Assembly (NCBI RefSeq): GCF_035046505.1
Contig: NC_089826.1
Location: 6,673,254-6,737,253, forward strand
Reading direction: 5' to 3'
Origin: Tiliqua scincoides
Lineage: Eukaryota > Chordata > Lepidosauria > Squamata > Scincidae
Length of the DNA: 64,000 bases
In this document: piece by piece, positions 1-11,101 of the stretch
Layout: each line of letters begins with the position of its first letter
How positions within the stretch are numbered: position 1 is the first letter of the stretch
Position numbers and translations under genes: made by a program
Notes under the pieces: model-generated
What the model saw: only the letters and a program-made list of their open reading frames with translations
What the model was told of the DNA's origin: nothing
The model's database searches: none

Positions 1-1479
1 GGAGAGAAGATCAGTTCCAATTCAGAAGTCTGAACTGCTTCACACTCCATTTGTCTCACTCACACACGCACACCATGCCCTTCTTGATTAGATGGCTTCA
101 GAAGGCAACTAGAACAATTTGCAGGGGCGTAGTTGGCCAGGAGCTCTTAGTCACGATGGTTCTGTTGGACTTCCATGCTCAGAGCTTTCAATGCTATGCG
201 CTGGGAACAAAGAATGGGGAGGGCTATCAACTCCTTGTCCTGGCTTATGGCATCATGGGGGCCCTCTGTCGGGCCACTGTGGGAGGAGGTGGTTATTGGG
301 GAGGAAGGAAATCAAAATGCTTCCTGCTTCCTTTCCAATCCAAAACACACCTGAAAGAAATTTAGAAAATGGAATGACACTCTTCTCACCCAACACCCAT
401 TTAAAAAAAACAAAAAACTTCCTGCACTTGCACAATTAAGCAAATATATTTTAATTAAATGCTGCTTTCTATACGTTTAATCTAGACTCCCTGCTGAAAT
501 TCAGCAGGGCCCAATTTGAACGGAGAAGCACGTTTTGAATGTAGATGGTTCCCAGTTTGATGCCTGCCATCTACAAAGAGAAAAATTTCACTCTGAAAGC
601 CACTCTTGCCACTCAGTGTCAAAAAAAAACCAAGCTAGATGGATCAGCGATCTGACTCCATGGAAGCCAGCTTCCTTTGGGTTCCTCTGGAACTACAACA
701 GAAGCAGACGACTCTGCTTAAATAAAAAATAACACAGAGAAGCTTTTAGAGAGGGTTGTGGGGGAAAGCTGACAGGCGTATCTGGTTCCAGATACGTCAT
801 CCCTGAGGAATAAATGAACGTTCTGTGCCTTCAAGCTGGGAAGATAAAAGTTGACAATGAGCTGTCAGAAACCATGGACAGCCACTGTGGTATTATCAGA
901 AACACCACATGCAAAAAGCGCATATAAAAACATCATAGAAGTTTTGACCCGGAGTGACTGAAGAGCAAAAGGTTGGCTGAAGGGAGATTGCCGAGAAGCA
1001 AAATGAATTATTTGTATTGTTCTCTGAGAAAGAAGGTGCCGGATAGAAAACCAGGCCTAAACTCAGTTTTTCTTCAAAGTGTCTGAACCAAGTAAAGATG
1101 ACAGGAGATGAGGAGAAGTCCCCAGGTCTGGAAGATGACATCTGAAAGAACTCAAACGCAAATTGGAAGCTGCTTCAAACAGATGAAAAAAGCCTTTTCT
1201 TTTTTTTTTAAACCAGAGGATTGCAAGTCAACCGATGACACACTAATTTTTAAAAAGCATGGATCTGAACTGGCAGCAAGGACCCAAGAGAGAAATCTGG
1301 GAGGTGCAGTGATGATTCACTGAAGGCATCATTCCAGCGTGTGGCAGGGATGACAAAAGGAAACTCCACGATGAGAAGGATCAGAAGGTGGGGATGGGGG
1401 GGGGGGGGAAGGATGGAGAATAGAACTGGAGCTATTCAATGTCATTCCCTGAATGTCTGCTGCAGCTGAATTTAGGACA
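1..1479. other. Unassigned intergenic sequence
   Basis: Short open frames only, with no recognisable domain. A G-run lies near 1396-1408. I see no repeat family I can name. Confidence 0.5.
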
Positions 1480-1545
1480 CCATTCACAGTTCTGGTTGCC
1501 CCATCTCAAAAAGGATAGCTTGAGGCTGGAAAAGGTCACCCAAAA
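1480..1545 (+). mobile_element. Old CR1 fragment
   Basis: A stretch reading ttctggttgccccatctcaa and then an eroded version of the CR1 RT C-terminal 'FWSPHLKKDI..LEKVQ' peptide. Much more diverged than the other CR1 copies here. Confidence 0.45.
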
Positions 1546-2004
1546 TGACTGAGATGCGGGACACGGACCAAAGACTGCCAGTCGGGATGATTCAATCTTT
1601 GCTCTGCAAACAGAAGAACACCTTCCCCAGCAATCACAAGGGATGGTTTAGCATGAGATGCCGATGTACCATCTGGCCTGCTGCGGATGGGCTTTTCTTT
1701 AATTAAGCTGTTGACAGCAATTGGCAGGAGTCGTCGGTGCTCTGCGGATATGCCAGTTGGGACTCTGCGTGACTGTTGATCCCACAACTGTGCCTCAGGG
1801 AAAACAGCACAAGTCTAACCTTCTGGATAACAGCTGCCTTTTGTCAGATGCAAAAGACAACAAGAAGATACTACTAAGCCCCCCTGTGGATACACTCGCC
1901 AGAAGTCACCAGAAATCATACTGGGATTTAAATTTTAAATAGGATGGCAGCCTCAATTGGCTGCTTTGAGGATTTTTAAAAAGTTCCAATATGAACCAGC
2001 CCAT

Positions 2005-2650
2005 ATACTGGGAGTATTGTGTCCAGTCCTGGTCGCCGCATCTCAAAAAAGACATAGTGGAAATGGAAAAGGTGCAAAAGAGAGCGACTAAGATGATTAC
2101 GGGGCTGGGGCACCTTCCTTATGAGGAAAGGCTACGACGTTTGGGCCTCTTCAGCCTAGAAAAGAGACGCCTGAGGGGGGACATGATTGAGACATACAAA
2201 ATTATGCAGGGGATGGACAGAGTGGATAGGGAGATGCTCTTTACACTCTCACATAACACCAGAACCAGGGGACAGCCACTAAAATTGAGTGTTGGGCGGG
2301 TTAGGACAGACAAAAGAAAATATTTCTTTACTCAGCATGTGGTTGGTCTGTGGAACTCCTTGCCACAGGATATGGTGACGGCATCTGGCCTGGACGCCTT
2401 TAAAAGGGGATTGGACAAGTTTCTGGAGGAAAAATCCATTACGGGGTACAAGCCATGATGTGTATGCGCAACCTCCTGATTTTAGAAATGGTTTATTTCA
2501 GGATGCCAGATGCAAGGGAGGGCACCAGGATGAGGTCCCTTGTTATCTGGTGTGCTCCCTAGGGCATTTGGTGGGCTGCTGTGAGATACAGGAAGCTGGA
2601 CTAGATGGGCCTATGGCCTGATCCAGTGGGGCTGTTCTTATGTTCTTAAC
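2005..2650 (+). mobile_element. CR1 LINE, 3' end with open C-terminal RT frame
   Basis: A 5'-truncated CR1. An uninterrupted frame (1991-2458; CR1-derived from about 2009) encodes the last ~150 residues of the ORF2 protein (EYCVQSWSPHLKKDIVEMEK through FLEEKSITGYKP), followed by about 190 nt of 3' UTR ending in GTTCTTA. Near-identical to the 52.5-kb copy, so recently active. It runs directly into the 140-bp tandem array. Confidence 0.88.
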
Positions 2651-3068
2651 TACAATTCCCAGAATGCCTTGCAGGTCTCTTGTTATCTGGTGTGCTCCCT
2701 GGGGCATTTGGTGGGCTGCTGTGAGATACAGGAAGCTGGACTAGATGGGCCTATGGCCTGATCCAGTGGGGCTGTTCTTATGTTCTTAACTACAATTCCC
2801 AGAATGCCTTGCAGGTCTCTTGTTATCTGGTGTGCTCCCTGGGGCATTTGGTGGGCTGCTGTGAGATACAGGAAGCTGGACTAGATGGGCCTATGGCCTG
2901 ATCCAGCGGGGCTGTTCTTATGTTCTTAACTACAATTCCCAGAATGCCTTGCAGGTCTCTTGTTATCTGGTGTGCTCCCTGGGGCATTTGGTGGGCTGCT
3001 GTGAGATACAGGAAGCTGGACTAGATGGGCCTATGGCCTGATCCAGTGGGGCTGTTCTTATGTTCTTA
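2541..3068 (+). repeat. Tandem array of CR1 3' ends, 140-bp period, 4 units
   Basis: The word tgttatctgg recurs at 2541, 2681, 2821 and 2961, exactly 140 bp apart. Each unit is about 112 bp of CR1 3' UTR plus a linker containing ACTACAATTCCCAGAATGCC. The last unit ends in the normal CR1 tail (TTCTTATG repeated). Confidence 0.93.
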
Positions 3069-3855
3069 TGGTGGGAGCTGTGTCAGGGTCAGTGTGGTGT
3101 CAGAGTAGGAGCGGGCTATGAATTCATGCCCTGGTATATGTTTCCTAGAAGCATCTTTCTAGTCACTGCTGGACTAGCCAAGCTTTTGACCTGCTCCAGC
3201 CAGGCCCCCCACTCCTTTTATTGGTCAGAAACACTGCCCACAACACTATTTACCATGATGACTTTTCAATTTCCCAGTAAAGCAACCGTTTTGTATCCAG
3301 CAAGCTAAGAATGGGATTACAGCGGAAGCCTCCTCATCAGACACAGCAATTCTGAAAGCCAGTGGATGTATTTTTAATGGAGTTTGTCATTTTCTAAATG
3401 CTAACAGTCATATGTTTGTATCTCTTTGTGAGTTGCTTGGCCCCTCCGGCTGCAGTAATGTGAAATCTTCTCCCTGAAATATTCAACTCTCCCCATTTTG
3501 GTGCATTTTGCCGCATTTACATGAAAATAGTTGAGCAGAGAAATACTAGAGTCTCCTTGGGCTTCAGGGCAATCTCAGAGGCCCAAACAACATTAAAGGC
3601 ATTTCACAATGATTAAGAACAGAAGGATTACTCTGGACCCAGGTGCATTTACAGAGTCCCCCAAAATATTTTTTTGTGCTTGAAGCAGAGCACCTATTTC
3701 CCCATTTCCATTTCCCAGCACCAATTTGCCATTCCCTATTTTCTGTAGTACTGGAACATTCTGCAGTATCGGTTTAGAAATACATTTGAAAAACAGAACC
3801 AGTTTTGAAAAGCTAGTCTGAAAAGGACATATTTTTCCCCTTTGCCTTCCCCTTG
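3069..3855. other. Unassigned sequence
   Basis: Nothing recognisable between the CR1 array and the LINE fragment at 3861; the open frames are short and unlike any family I know. Confidence 0.4.
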
Positions 3856-3860
3856 GTGCA

Positions 3861-4441
3861 AGGAGAGGAAACTGAACGCTTTCCACATGCACTGCCTCCA
3901 ACGCATTCTCTGCATCACCTGGCAGGACAAAGTTCCAAACAACACAGTCCTGGAACGTGCTGGAATCCCTAGCATGTATGCACTGCTGAAACAGAGACGC
4001 CTGCGTTGGCTCGGTCATGTCGTGAGAATGGATGATGGCCGGATCCCAAAGGATCTCCTCTATGGAGAACTCGTGCAAGGAAAGTGCCCTACAGGTAGAC
4101 CACAGCTGCGATACAAGGACATCTGCAAGAGGGATCTGAAGGCCTTAGGAGTGGACGTCAACAAGTGGGAAACCCTGGCCTCTGAGCGGCCCGCTTGGAG
4201 GCAGGCTGTGCAGCATGGCCTCTCCCAGTTTGAAGAGACACTTGGCCAACAGTCTGAGGCTAAGAGGCAAAGAAGGAAGGCCCATAGCCAGGGAGACAGA
4301 CCAGGGACAGACTGCACTTGCTCCCGGTGTGGAAGGGATTGTCACTCCTGAATTGGCCTTTTCAGCCACACTAGACGCTGTTCCAGAACCACCTTTCAGA
4401 GCGCGATACCATAGTCTTTCGAAACTGAAGGTTGCCAACAT
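3861..4441 (+). mobile_element. LINE ORF2 C-terminal fragment (GHV..GRP..zinc-knuckle type), copy A
   Basis: An open frame from upstream to 4351 reads through the family's C-terminal signature: RLRWLGHVVRMDDGRIPKDL, then GRPQLRYKDICKRDLKALGV, then WETLASERPAWRQAV and a C-x2-C-x3-C cluster. It stops at CHS where copy B reads on to SRIGLFSHTRRC, which is consistent with a CpG-to-TG change. The element ends in the hairpin tail and gttgccaac at 4440. This is a non-LTR retrotransposon; about 160 residues do not settle the clade (it is not the CR1 seen elsewhere here). The 5' end is truncated. Confidence 0.82.
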
Positions 4442-4485
4442 GGTGCAAGGAGTTCCAATTCCCTGTTGATCTCATCTGACCTGCA

Positions 4486-4714
4486 GCATGTGACCCAGAC
4501 CTGGGGACTTCCAGTCACTAGAGGAACCTCTGGGACCCCACTCCATGTGACCCAGACCTGGGGACTTCCAGTCACTAGAGGAACCTCTGGGACCCCACTC
4601 CATGTGACCCAGACCTGGGGACTTCCAGTCACTAGAGGAACCTCTGGGACCCCACTCCATGTGACCCAGACCTGGGGACTTCCAGTCACTAGAGGAATCT
4701 CTGGGACCAGATTC
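4486..4714. repeat. 57-bp minisatellite, 4 copies
   Basis: tgacccagac starts at 4491, 4548, 4605 and 4662, exactly 57 bp apart, with very few differences between copies. Because 57 is a multiple of 3, long frames stay open on both strands; I read these as by-products of the repeat, not genes. Confidence 0.95.
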
Positions 4715-5073
4715 CAACTTACATAAGCATTGCAATAATCCAGTCCTATTGTCAGGTTAAAGACTTTTCCCCCCCAACACTCATCCGGTTGGCTTTCTCC
4801 TACTCGAAACAGGCAGTGGCCCAAACCCCAGAAAATGGACAGAACTTTGGAGGACAATGAACGATTCCCCGATTTTCAACAGGTGTGCCCTAAAAGGTTC
4901 ACAAGTGTGCTGGGGGAATTTGGAGAACAGTGGTTGAAAAAAAAAAACCCTTCTGGGTTCCACAGCTCTGTTTCTAGGGCAACTGCAACAACACCCACAA
5001 ACTAAGGCGTTAATAAATGTGTGCATACATGACCATCACTGCTGATTTCATATGGTTAGCTGGGAGTAGGAAG

Positions 5074-5412
5074 CAGTGGTGTCACTACGGAGGTGAGGGG
5101 GCGCAGGCCACACCAAGGGGGTGACACCACTACTGGCCCAACTTTTTAAGAGCTTGGTATTTTTGAATAATACCATCATGTTATATATCGATTGGTGTGT
5201 AATTTCATACAGAACGCAATGAAACAAACCACGCTGAAGTATCTCTATTCTATCAAAAGTTATGGTCAAAAATCCAGCAAGGTGGGGCAAAGGTGCATCA
5301 TCACACCCACTGCAATGGGCATTGCCCTGCGCACTGCATGGGACGAGGAGCATTGTGGGGGTGATGTACTGACCTCCCACACTGGGCGACACAAACCCTA
5401 GTGGCACCACTG
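5074..5412. mobile_element. hAT-like element, family A (TIR CAGTGGTGTCACT)
   Basis: Begins cagtggtgtcact and ends agtggcaccactg, an inverted pair. Flanked by gtaggaag and gtgggaag, a 7-of-8 target duplication. The 339-bp length and lack of a transposase mark it as non-autonomous. Confidence 0.8.
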
Positions 5413-6115
5413 GTGGGAAGAAAAGCAATTTGTGCATGCTCAGACAAATCGCACAACACTGCTCATTATTACTTTACGTGTTCCAGGGCTGAGTATGGGC
5501 TTAGACTGAGTGTGCTTTAGGGCCACCGACAACAGCCTCACCTGGCATGGAGGACAAAGAGGCACACTCCAGCACAGCCTGGGATTCCCCCCCCCCTTTT
5601 ATTATCAGTCTCACTCTGTTTGCAGCTGTTTCTTCTCCCTGGAGAAGGTGCGCTTGTCCAAAGGCACATTTACGACATCCCCAGACTATCATCTGAAAAC
5701 AACAAGAGCATCTACCCAACTGCAACTTCCCCTCTCAATCTGGAGCACCCATATGCCCACTGAAGGCTAATTAGTCTCCCACATCCAAAAGACAGCCAAC
5801 ACTAATTATGTGCAGAGCACCATTGAACCCCACCACAAAGACAATCGGGGGGGGGGGGGGTCGCTTGCCTACTCAGGCTGCAGAGTTCTTCCTTTCAATA
5901 GTCTTCAGTCAGTAGTCTCTTCCACCACAGCAGCTACTCCTTAGGTCTCAGCAGCTCCTGGGCAAGGCAACCACACACCATTCTCCAACCATCACCGCTA
6001 GTCTCAGTTCCTGAGTTCTGGCAACCCCACAATTGTCACCTTTGTGTACGCACTCTCTCCTTCTATACCTGTACCCTCTGGCCATTATTCTTTCACCTTT
6101 ATCTCAAAGTCCTTA
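5413..6115. other. Unassigned sequence
   Basis: No gene or named repeat seen. Contains C- and G-homopolymer runs near 5588 and 5849. Confidence 0.4.
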
Positions 6116-6120
6116 TTATC

Positions 6121-6612
6121 CCTGGAACGTGCTGGAATCCCTAGCATGTATGCACTGCTGAAACAGAGACGCCTGCGTTGGCTCGGTCATGTCGTGAGAA
6201 TGGATGGTGGCCGGATCCCAAAGGATCTCCTCTATGGAGAACTCATGCAAGGAAAGCGCCCTACAGGTAGACCACGGCTGCGATACAAGGACATCTGCAA
6301 GAGGGATCTGAAGGCCTTAGGAGTGGACCTCAACAAGTGGGAAACCCTGGCCTCTGAGTGGCCCGTTTGGAGGCAGGCTGTGCAGCATGGCCTTTCCCAG
6401 TTGGAAGAGACACTTGGCCAACAGACTGAGGCAAAGAGGCAAAGAAGGAAGGCCCATAGCCAGGGAGACAGACCAGGGACAGACTGCACTTGCTCCCAGT
6501 GTGGAAGGGATTGTCACTCCCGAATTGGCCTTTTCAGCCACACTAGACGCTGTTCCAGAACCACCTTTCAGAGCGCGATGCCAGAGTCTTTCGAGACTGA
6601 AGGTTGCCAACA
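6121..6612 (+). mobile_element. LINE C-terminal fragment, copy B (most complete zinc cluster)
   Basis: Starts abruptly at LERAGIPSMYALLKQRRLRW and stays open through the whole C-terminus: GRPRLRYKDICKRDLKALGV, WETLASEWPVWRQAV, then the cluster CTCSQCGRDC followed by SRIGLFSHTRRC, and on into PESFETEGCQ, which is encoded by the hairpin tail itself. The frame has no stop before the element ends at gttgccaac, so here translation runs into flanking DNA. Confidence 0.85.
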
Positions 6613-7660
6613 ACAATATTATCCCTGCTAGGTTACAGCTGTAAACCACACCCATTGCAAACAAAAGTTCTGGCTTTTACTCCCTACTCTCCAGACCTGT
6701 CAACACAAAGGGCCACTGCTGGTACCACCCACTATTTTCTCAACATCTTCTGCATTTCCACTACAGCTATGGCTAGCCCCCCTTAGCTCCTGCGGTTGCC
6801 TCCAGCCTGACTGGCTCTGGTCTCCCAATCACCATGGGGGGGGGGGGTTGAGCTTTTGCTAGGGGTTGGATAATAATCTTTTCGCAGAGCTGCAAGTTCC
6901 AAATCAATCCCAGAACAGACACAGCTACCACCACCCAAAGGCACAGGGCTCTCCATCAGTGCCAAACATGACCAATCCCTGCCACTACCAGGTCTGCAAG
7001 ACTGAACTCATGACATCTCATGACACAGTTGGCTTTCTGTCCCTTGGCCATTGTGCTATACCTGCCCTTGCAATCCATTTAGAGGCTTCAGCTGGGTCAA
7101 AAAGAGGGGTCTCATCCGGTTGTTAATTGGGGCAGGTACTCGTAATTGATTGGGAGCATGTAACACCTGTGTTGTGTGTGTGTTGCACTCAGAGCTGGAA
7201 TGCATTGCAAAACTCATTGCCAGAAAGTGGAAGTCAGCCTTTATTCTGCTGAGCGATAATTGTGGCTTTGAAATGAACATCAAGGTTGGGATCCATCCAG
7301 GTGAGCCAGTTTAAGTGGAGTCAGAGGTTAGTGGCTGTGGTTTTGTTTCTCATGTGCGACTGGAGAATGAACAGAGCTTTATAAAGCCCACACGGCCAGG
7401 GGTAGAGAATGAGCATAGTACAATAAGCTGCTGCCAAGACAACAATTCTAAGAAAAACGGGCATCATGGTATTTGAAAGGCTTCCAAAACTAAACAACAG
7501 GCATTTTAGATCAATCAAAAAAATCATAAGTCCCTTCAAAGACCTTTGTGAAAGATTGCTGCTCCACCCATGCTTGGGGGGAACCTGCATTCATGGCATG
7601 TGCTACTATTCAGAGAGGGGTTATTCTGGATGTGATGCAATGAGTGCAGAAAACTGCAAT
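6613..7660. other. Unassigned sequence
   Basis: No recognisable gene. A G-run lies near 6838. The open frames do not resemble known families. Confidence 0.4.
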
Positions 7661-7672
7661 GCTTTTGATCAG

Positions 7673-7889
7673 TAGCATAGCTAGAGGGGGTGCAAAGCAC
7701 TAAGTTTTGCAGGGAGCCTCACTGCAGTGTGCAAGCCGCTCCTCCCCTCCCATTTGGAGCCATTCTGGGAGCAAAACAGAGGCATATACTTGACTCCATG
7801 GGAGAGGGGCTGCTTGCACACCGCAGGGAGGCTCCCTGCAAAACTTAGTGCTTTGCACCCCCCTCTAGCTATGCCACTGCTATGCCATT
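7673..7889. mobile_element. Foldback MITE with ~50-bp inverted arms
   Basis: The left arm tagcatagctagagggggtg through gcagggagcctc is matched by a near-perfect reverse complement at the right end (gaggctccctgc through ctctagctatgcca). The flanking 12-mer gcttttgatcag occurs at 7661-7672 and 7890-7901. No coding capacity. The transcript or single strand would form a long hairpin. Confidence 0.8.
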
Positions 7890-8240
7890 GCTTTTGATCA
7901 GTTTTTTGTTTATTGAAATGGTCAACAAGCCGCCCTACATATCATGTCCGGTACCCAATTTTTCCCCCTGAGTATTTAGTGCAGCATATCCAATCCAAGG
8001 TACATCAAGGAGAGCTGGCCAATCCCTTTTATTGGGCATTTGCTTTTCTAAATAAATCTTTGTGTTTTATTTTGTGGTACTGGTTTTGTAAGGTCAAACT
8101 ATCTGCTTCTGCAGAGCTGTAAGCTACTCACATGTTACGCTTAGCAAAAAGGTGGTATAGACGTCTTGAATAAAAATAGACCACCGTTTGGAGAGACGGC
8201 TGGAAGGCGAAAATAGGACAAACCAGGGAAAGGGACCGCA

Positions 8241-8650
8241 GCAACTGTTACCCTGCATGTGCCTGATCTCATCTGAGCTTGGAAGCTAAGCAGGGTCAGG
8301 CCTGGTTAGTACTTGGATGGGAGACCGCCTGGGAATACCGGGTGCTGTAGGCTTATACCATGATCTCGGAAGCTAAGGAGGGTCAGGCCTGGTTAGTACT
8401 TGGATGGGAGACCGCCTGGGAATACCAGGTGCTGTAGGCTTATACCATGATCTCGGAAGCTAAGCAGGGTCAGGCCTGGTTAGTACTTGGATGGGAGACC
8501 GCCTGGGAATACCGGGTGCTGTAGGCTTATACCATGATCTCGGAAGCTAAGCAGGGTCAGGCCTGGTTAGTACTTGGATGGGAGACCGCCTGGGAATACC
8601 AGGTGCTGTAGGCTTATACCATAGTCTTTCGAGACTGAAGGATGCCAACC
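8241..8650 (+). mobile_element. 5S-rRNA-derived SINE, 4-unit multimer
   Basis: Begins gcaactgttaccctgca, continues with 5S rRNA sequence including the pol III internal control region (A box around gaagctaagcagggtc, C box ggatgggagaccgcctggg), repeats units every 87 bp (starts near 8274, 8361, 8448, 8535) and ends in the hairpin tail and gatgccaac. Units 1 and 3 read aataccggg while units 2 and 4 read aataccagg. Confidence 0.92.
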
Positions 8651-9830
8651 AGGGAAAGAGACCGTTGGGGACCTCTGGTACAGATTGTGCAGAGGATTCC
8701 TCTGGAGATGCAAGCATACAAATGGTCAGAGATGTTCCTCTAGACATCCTGAACAATTTCAGACATGGAACCATGCAGGGATGGCGCAGCCTGGGATGCC
8801 TGCCCAATGGCAATGTAGCTGCCTCTGCTACTATGCTACGAAACAATCTTTTATCACTATTTCTTTTTAATGAATGCCTAGGCCATGCCCTTTATAAATG
8901 TTGCTGCCAGGTAACCCAAGCGCCTGCTTTACAACCCAGCATACGCAGATGCCAGCCTGGCATGATGAACTGTTTCGCCCAGAACTCATACATGCAAAAT
9001 GGGTACCAGGACACTGCTTTTCTGAGCCGCAGGCTAAGTTCCTGAAGATAGGGGTGTTGCTAAGCCAGGGCGGCGGACGCAGACTGACCCAGGTGCCATG
9101 TCCGGCAGGGTTAGCGACAGTGGCACATACCAAATTCTATCCCCCCCCCCCCGGCTTGAAAGCTCTACATGGGCCTTCTTGGACTTGTGCCAGGGATTTT
9201 GCTGGCACAGATGCCAGTATACTTTATACTTCTCTGCACTCTGAGTACCTGGAATTCAGGTGATTGTGGCAATGCTACACTGTCTGTGCGAGAGTCTTTG
9301 CAGGTGTCAGTTAATGATCACCTTGAATCATGTCCAGAAAGCTAAAAAAGAGAGGTGCTGTGCATATCTCAAGATGTGATTCTAGCAACCAGTCCCCATG
9401 AGTGGTACATAACCTGCTGCTTCCATCCCCACTCACAGCCCTGGCTACGGTTTCTCCCATTGACGAAAATGACTCATCAAACCTGATTTTTGTTCAGGTT
9501 GAGAGTAAACAAATTTCTCATCATTTTTTGCCATTTCCACATCTGCTCTTCCAATGAAAGTTTTGCCTCTGGAGTCAATTTCCCCTTGACGCCTATAATT
9601 AAGACCGTTCAGATCCCATTTTAGTATAAAAAGAAAAAAAAAATCCAATCTCCCCGTCAAAGCCTTAAATGTTATTACACATGCACAATCCGGAGCGATT
9701 TTTGAGTGCTATTTTCCTCAAAAGAGCACTTGACTTGAAGCACATTAGGGATTGGAACTGTCACAATTCATTCTTGTCCAAGAAACAAAGAGAAATGTTG
9801 AAACCAAACAAAATAATTATAACATATCAT
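8651..9830. other. Unassigned sequence
   Basis: Short open frames only. A C-run lies near 9141. No repeat family recognised. Confidence 0.4.
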
Positions 9831-9833
9831 GTA

Positions 9834-9981
9834 GCAACTGTTACCCTGCACATGCCTGATCTCGTCTGATCTCGGAAGCTAAGCAGGGTCAGGCCTGGTT
9901 AGTACTTGGATGGGAGACCGCCTGGGAATACCGAGTGCTGTAGGCTTATACCATAGTCTTTCGAGACTGAAGGTTGCCAAT
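9834..9981 (+). mobile_element. 5S-derived SINE, monomer
   Basis: Full single copy: gcaactgttaccctgcac head, 5S body with both control boxes, hairpin tail and gttgccaa followed by (tca)n. The body is very close to vertebrate 5S rRNA, so the copy is young. Confidence 0.93.
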
Positions 9982-9987
9982 CATCAT

Positions 9988-10395
9988 CATAGGCCAACAC
10001 ACATTTTGCTTCCTTAAACGTTACACCAATTCCTGGGTATATTTGGGGTGCCGATTCCAAAAATGGCATCTGTTTTGCCCTATTGCATCTAGTTTTGGAG
10101 ACACAGCATAGCCTCTTTAGTGAATGGGTCAAGCAGCTTCCTCATGGGGAAGCCTACACCACGGCTTCCTCACGAGGAAGCTGCTTGAACCATTCACTAA
10201 TGAGGCTATACTCATAGTATAGTATACTCACTATACTATATCTCCAAAACATGATAGATATACTATATCTCCTATCCATGATAGGACAAAATGGATGCCA
10301 TTTTTTGGAGTTGGCACCCCAAATTCATATCAAACCACCATAAAGTTTGGGAAAAACTTTTCTGACCCTCAATTTTGTAGGCCTGTGTAATTTGA
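9988..10395. mobile_element. Long palindromic repeat, copy 1
   Basis: The left half (aggccaacacacattttgct ... tttggggtgccgattccaaa) is mirrored by the right half (gttggcaccccaaattcat ... tgtaggcctgtgtaat) around a centre rich in gcttcctcatgaggaagc-type palindromes. It follows directly after the (tca)n tail of the 5S-SINE. A second full copy lies inverted at 42229-42607 and a half copy near 24440-24570. Superfamily not assigned. Confidence 0.75.
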
Positions 10396-11000
10396 GAAAT
10401 ACGACATTGGTTCACACATATCTGTGCCAGTATTTAGCTAGTGCAGGTGTGAGTAGACCCCACCCCGGGATTGCCGAGTCTTACCCTTGGGTAAGGGAAC
10501 CATTGTTTCCTTACCCAGAGGAGATCTCCGTAACAGCCCTCCCCATCCTGACAAGATGCAGCAGTAGCCATTTTGGCTGCATTAGTGGAGGGGAGGGAAG
10601 AATAGGATTGGGCTCTTAAACTTGCATGCACAACGTAGAAGCCATCAGTTCATCCCAAATAATGAGTTGGGTTGTAATTTAGAAGAATTGTTACGGATTG
10701 TTACAGGAACCACCAAAGGTCTCTCTAAATATCTTTTTCTGAAGCTGCATCATGTCAGTTTGGGTGCTATCAATAGATTTGATTTTTTTTATTAGTGACT
10801 TTGTGAGTAGCCCATGGTGGACTGCACGGCTATTGTTCTAATCACTGACTATGTTGTGAAACCTCTCTGTCTGGATGATTAGACAATGAATACCAATTGA
10901 TAAGCTGTCATAGCTGGGCTCCATGAATCTTCAGTGTGTTCTCACCCCGAGCAAACCAGACTTGGCTCACAGCTTAGAGGCGAGGAGTGCATATCAATGT
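10396..11000. other. Unassigned sequence
   Basis: No gene or named repeat recognised. Confidence 0.4.
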
Positions 11001-11002
11001 GC

Positions 11003-11101
11003 ATATTCCCAAGTGGTCTCCCATCCAAGTACTAACCAGGCCTGACCCTGCTTAGCTTCCGAGATCAGACAAGATCGGGTATGTGCAGGGTAACAGTTGC
11101 T
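11003..11101 (-). mobile_element. 5S-derived SINE, 3'-truncated
   Basis: Minus-strand copy with the head (taacagttgc complement) and both 5S control boxes, but breaking off before the hairpin tail. It is the only tailless copy seen. Confidence 0.88.

Noticed and set aside
4396-4857. Long open frames on both strands across the 57-bp minisatellite
   Set aside because: The period is a multiple of three, so frames stay open on both strands by arithmetic; there is no domain and the repeated peptide differs in each frame.
8241-8650. Functional 5S rRNA gene cluster
   Set aside because: Units are 87 bp, lack the 5' third of 5S rRNA and end in the LINE-derived tail instead of a T-run terminator; they are SINE multimers.
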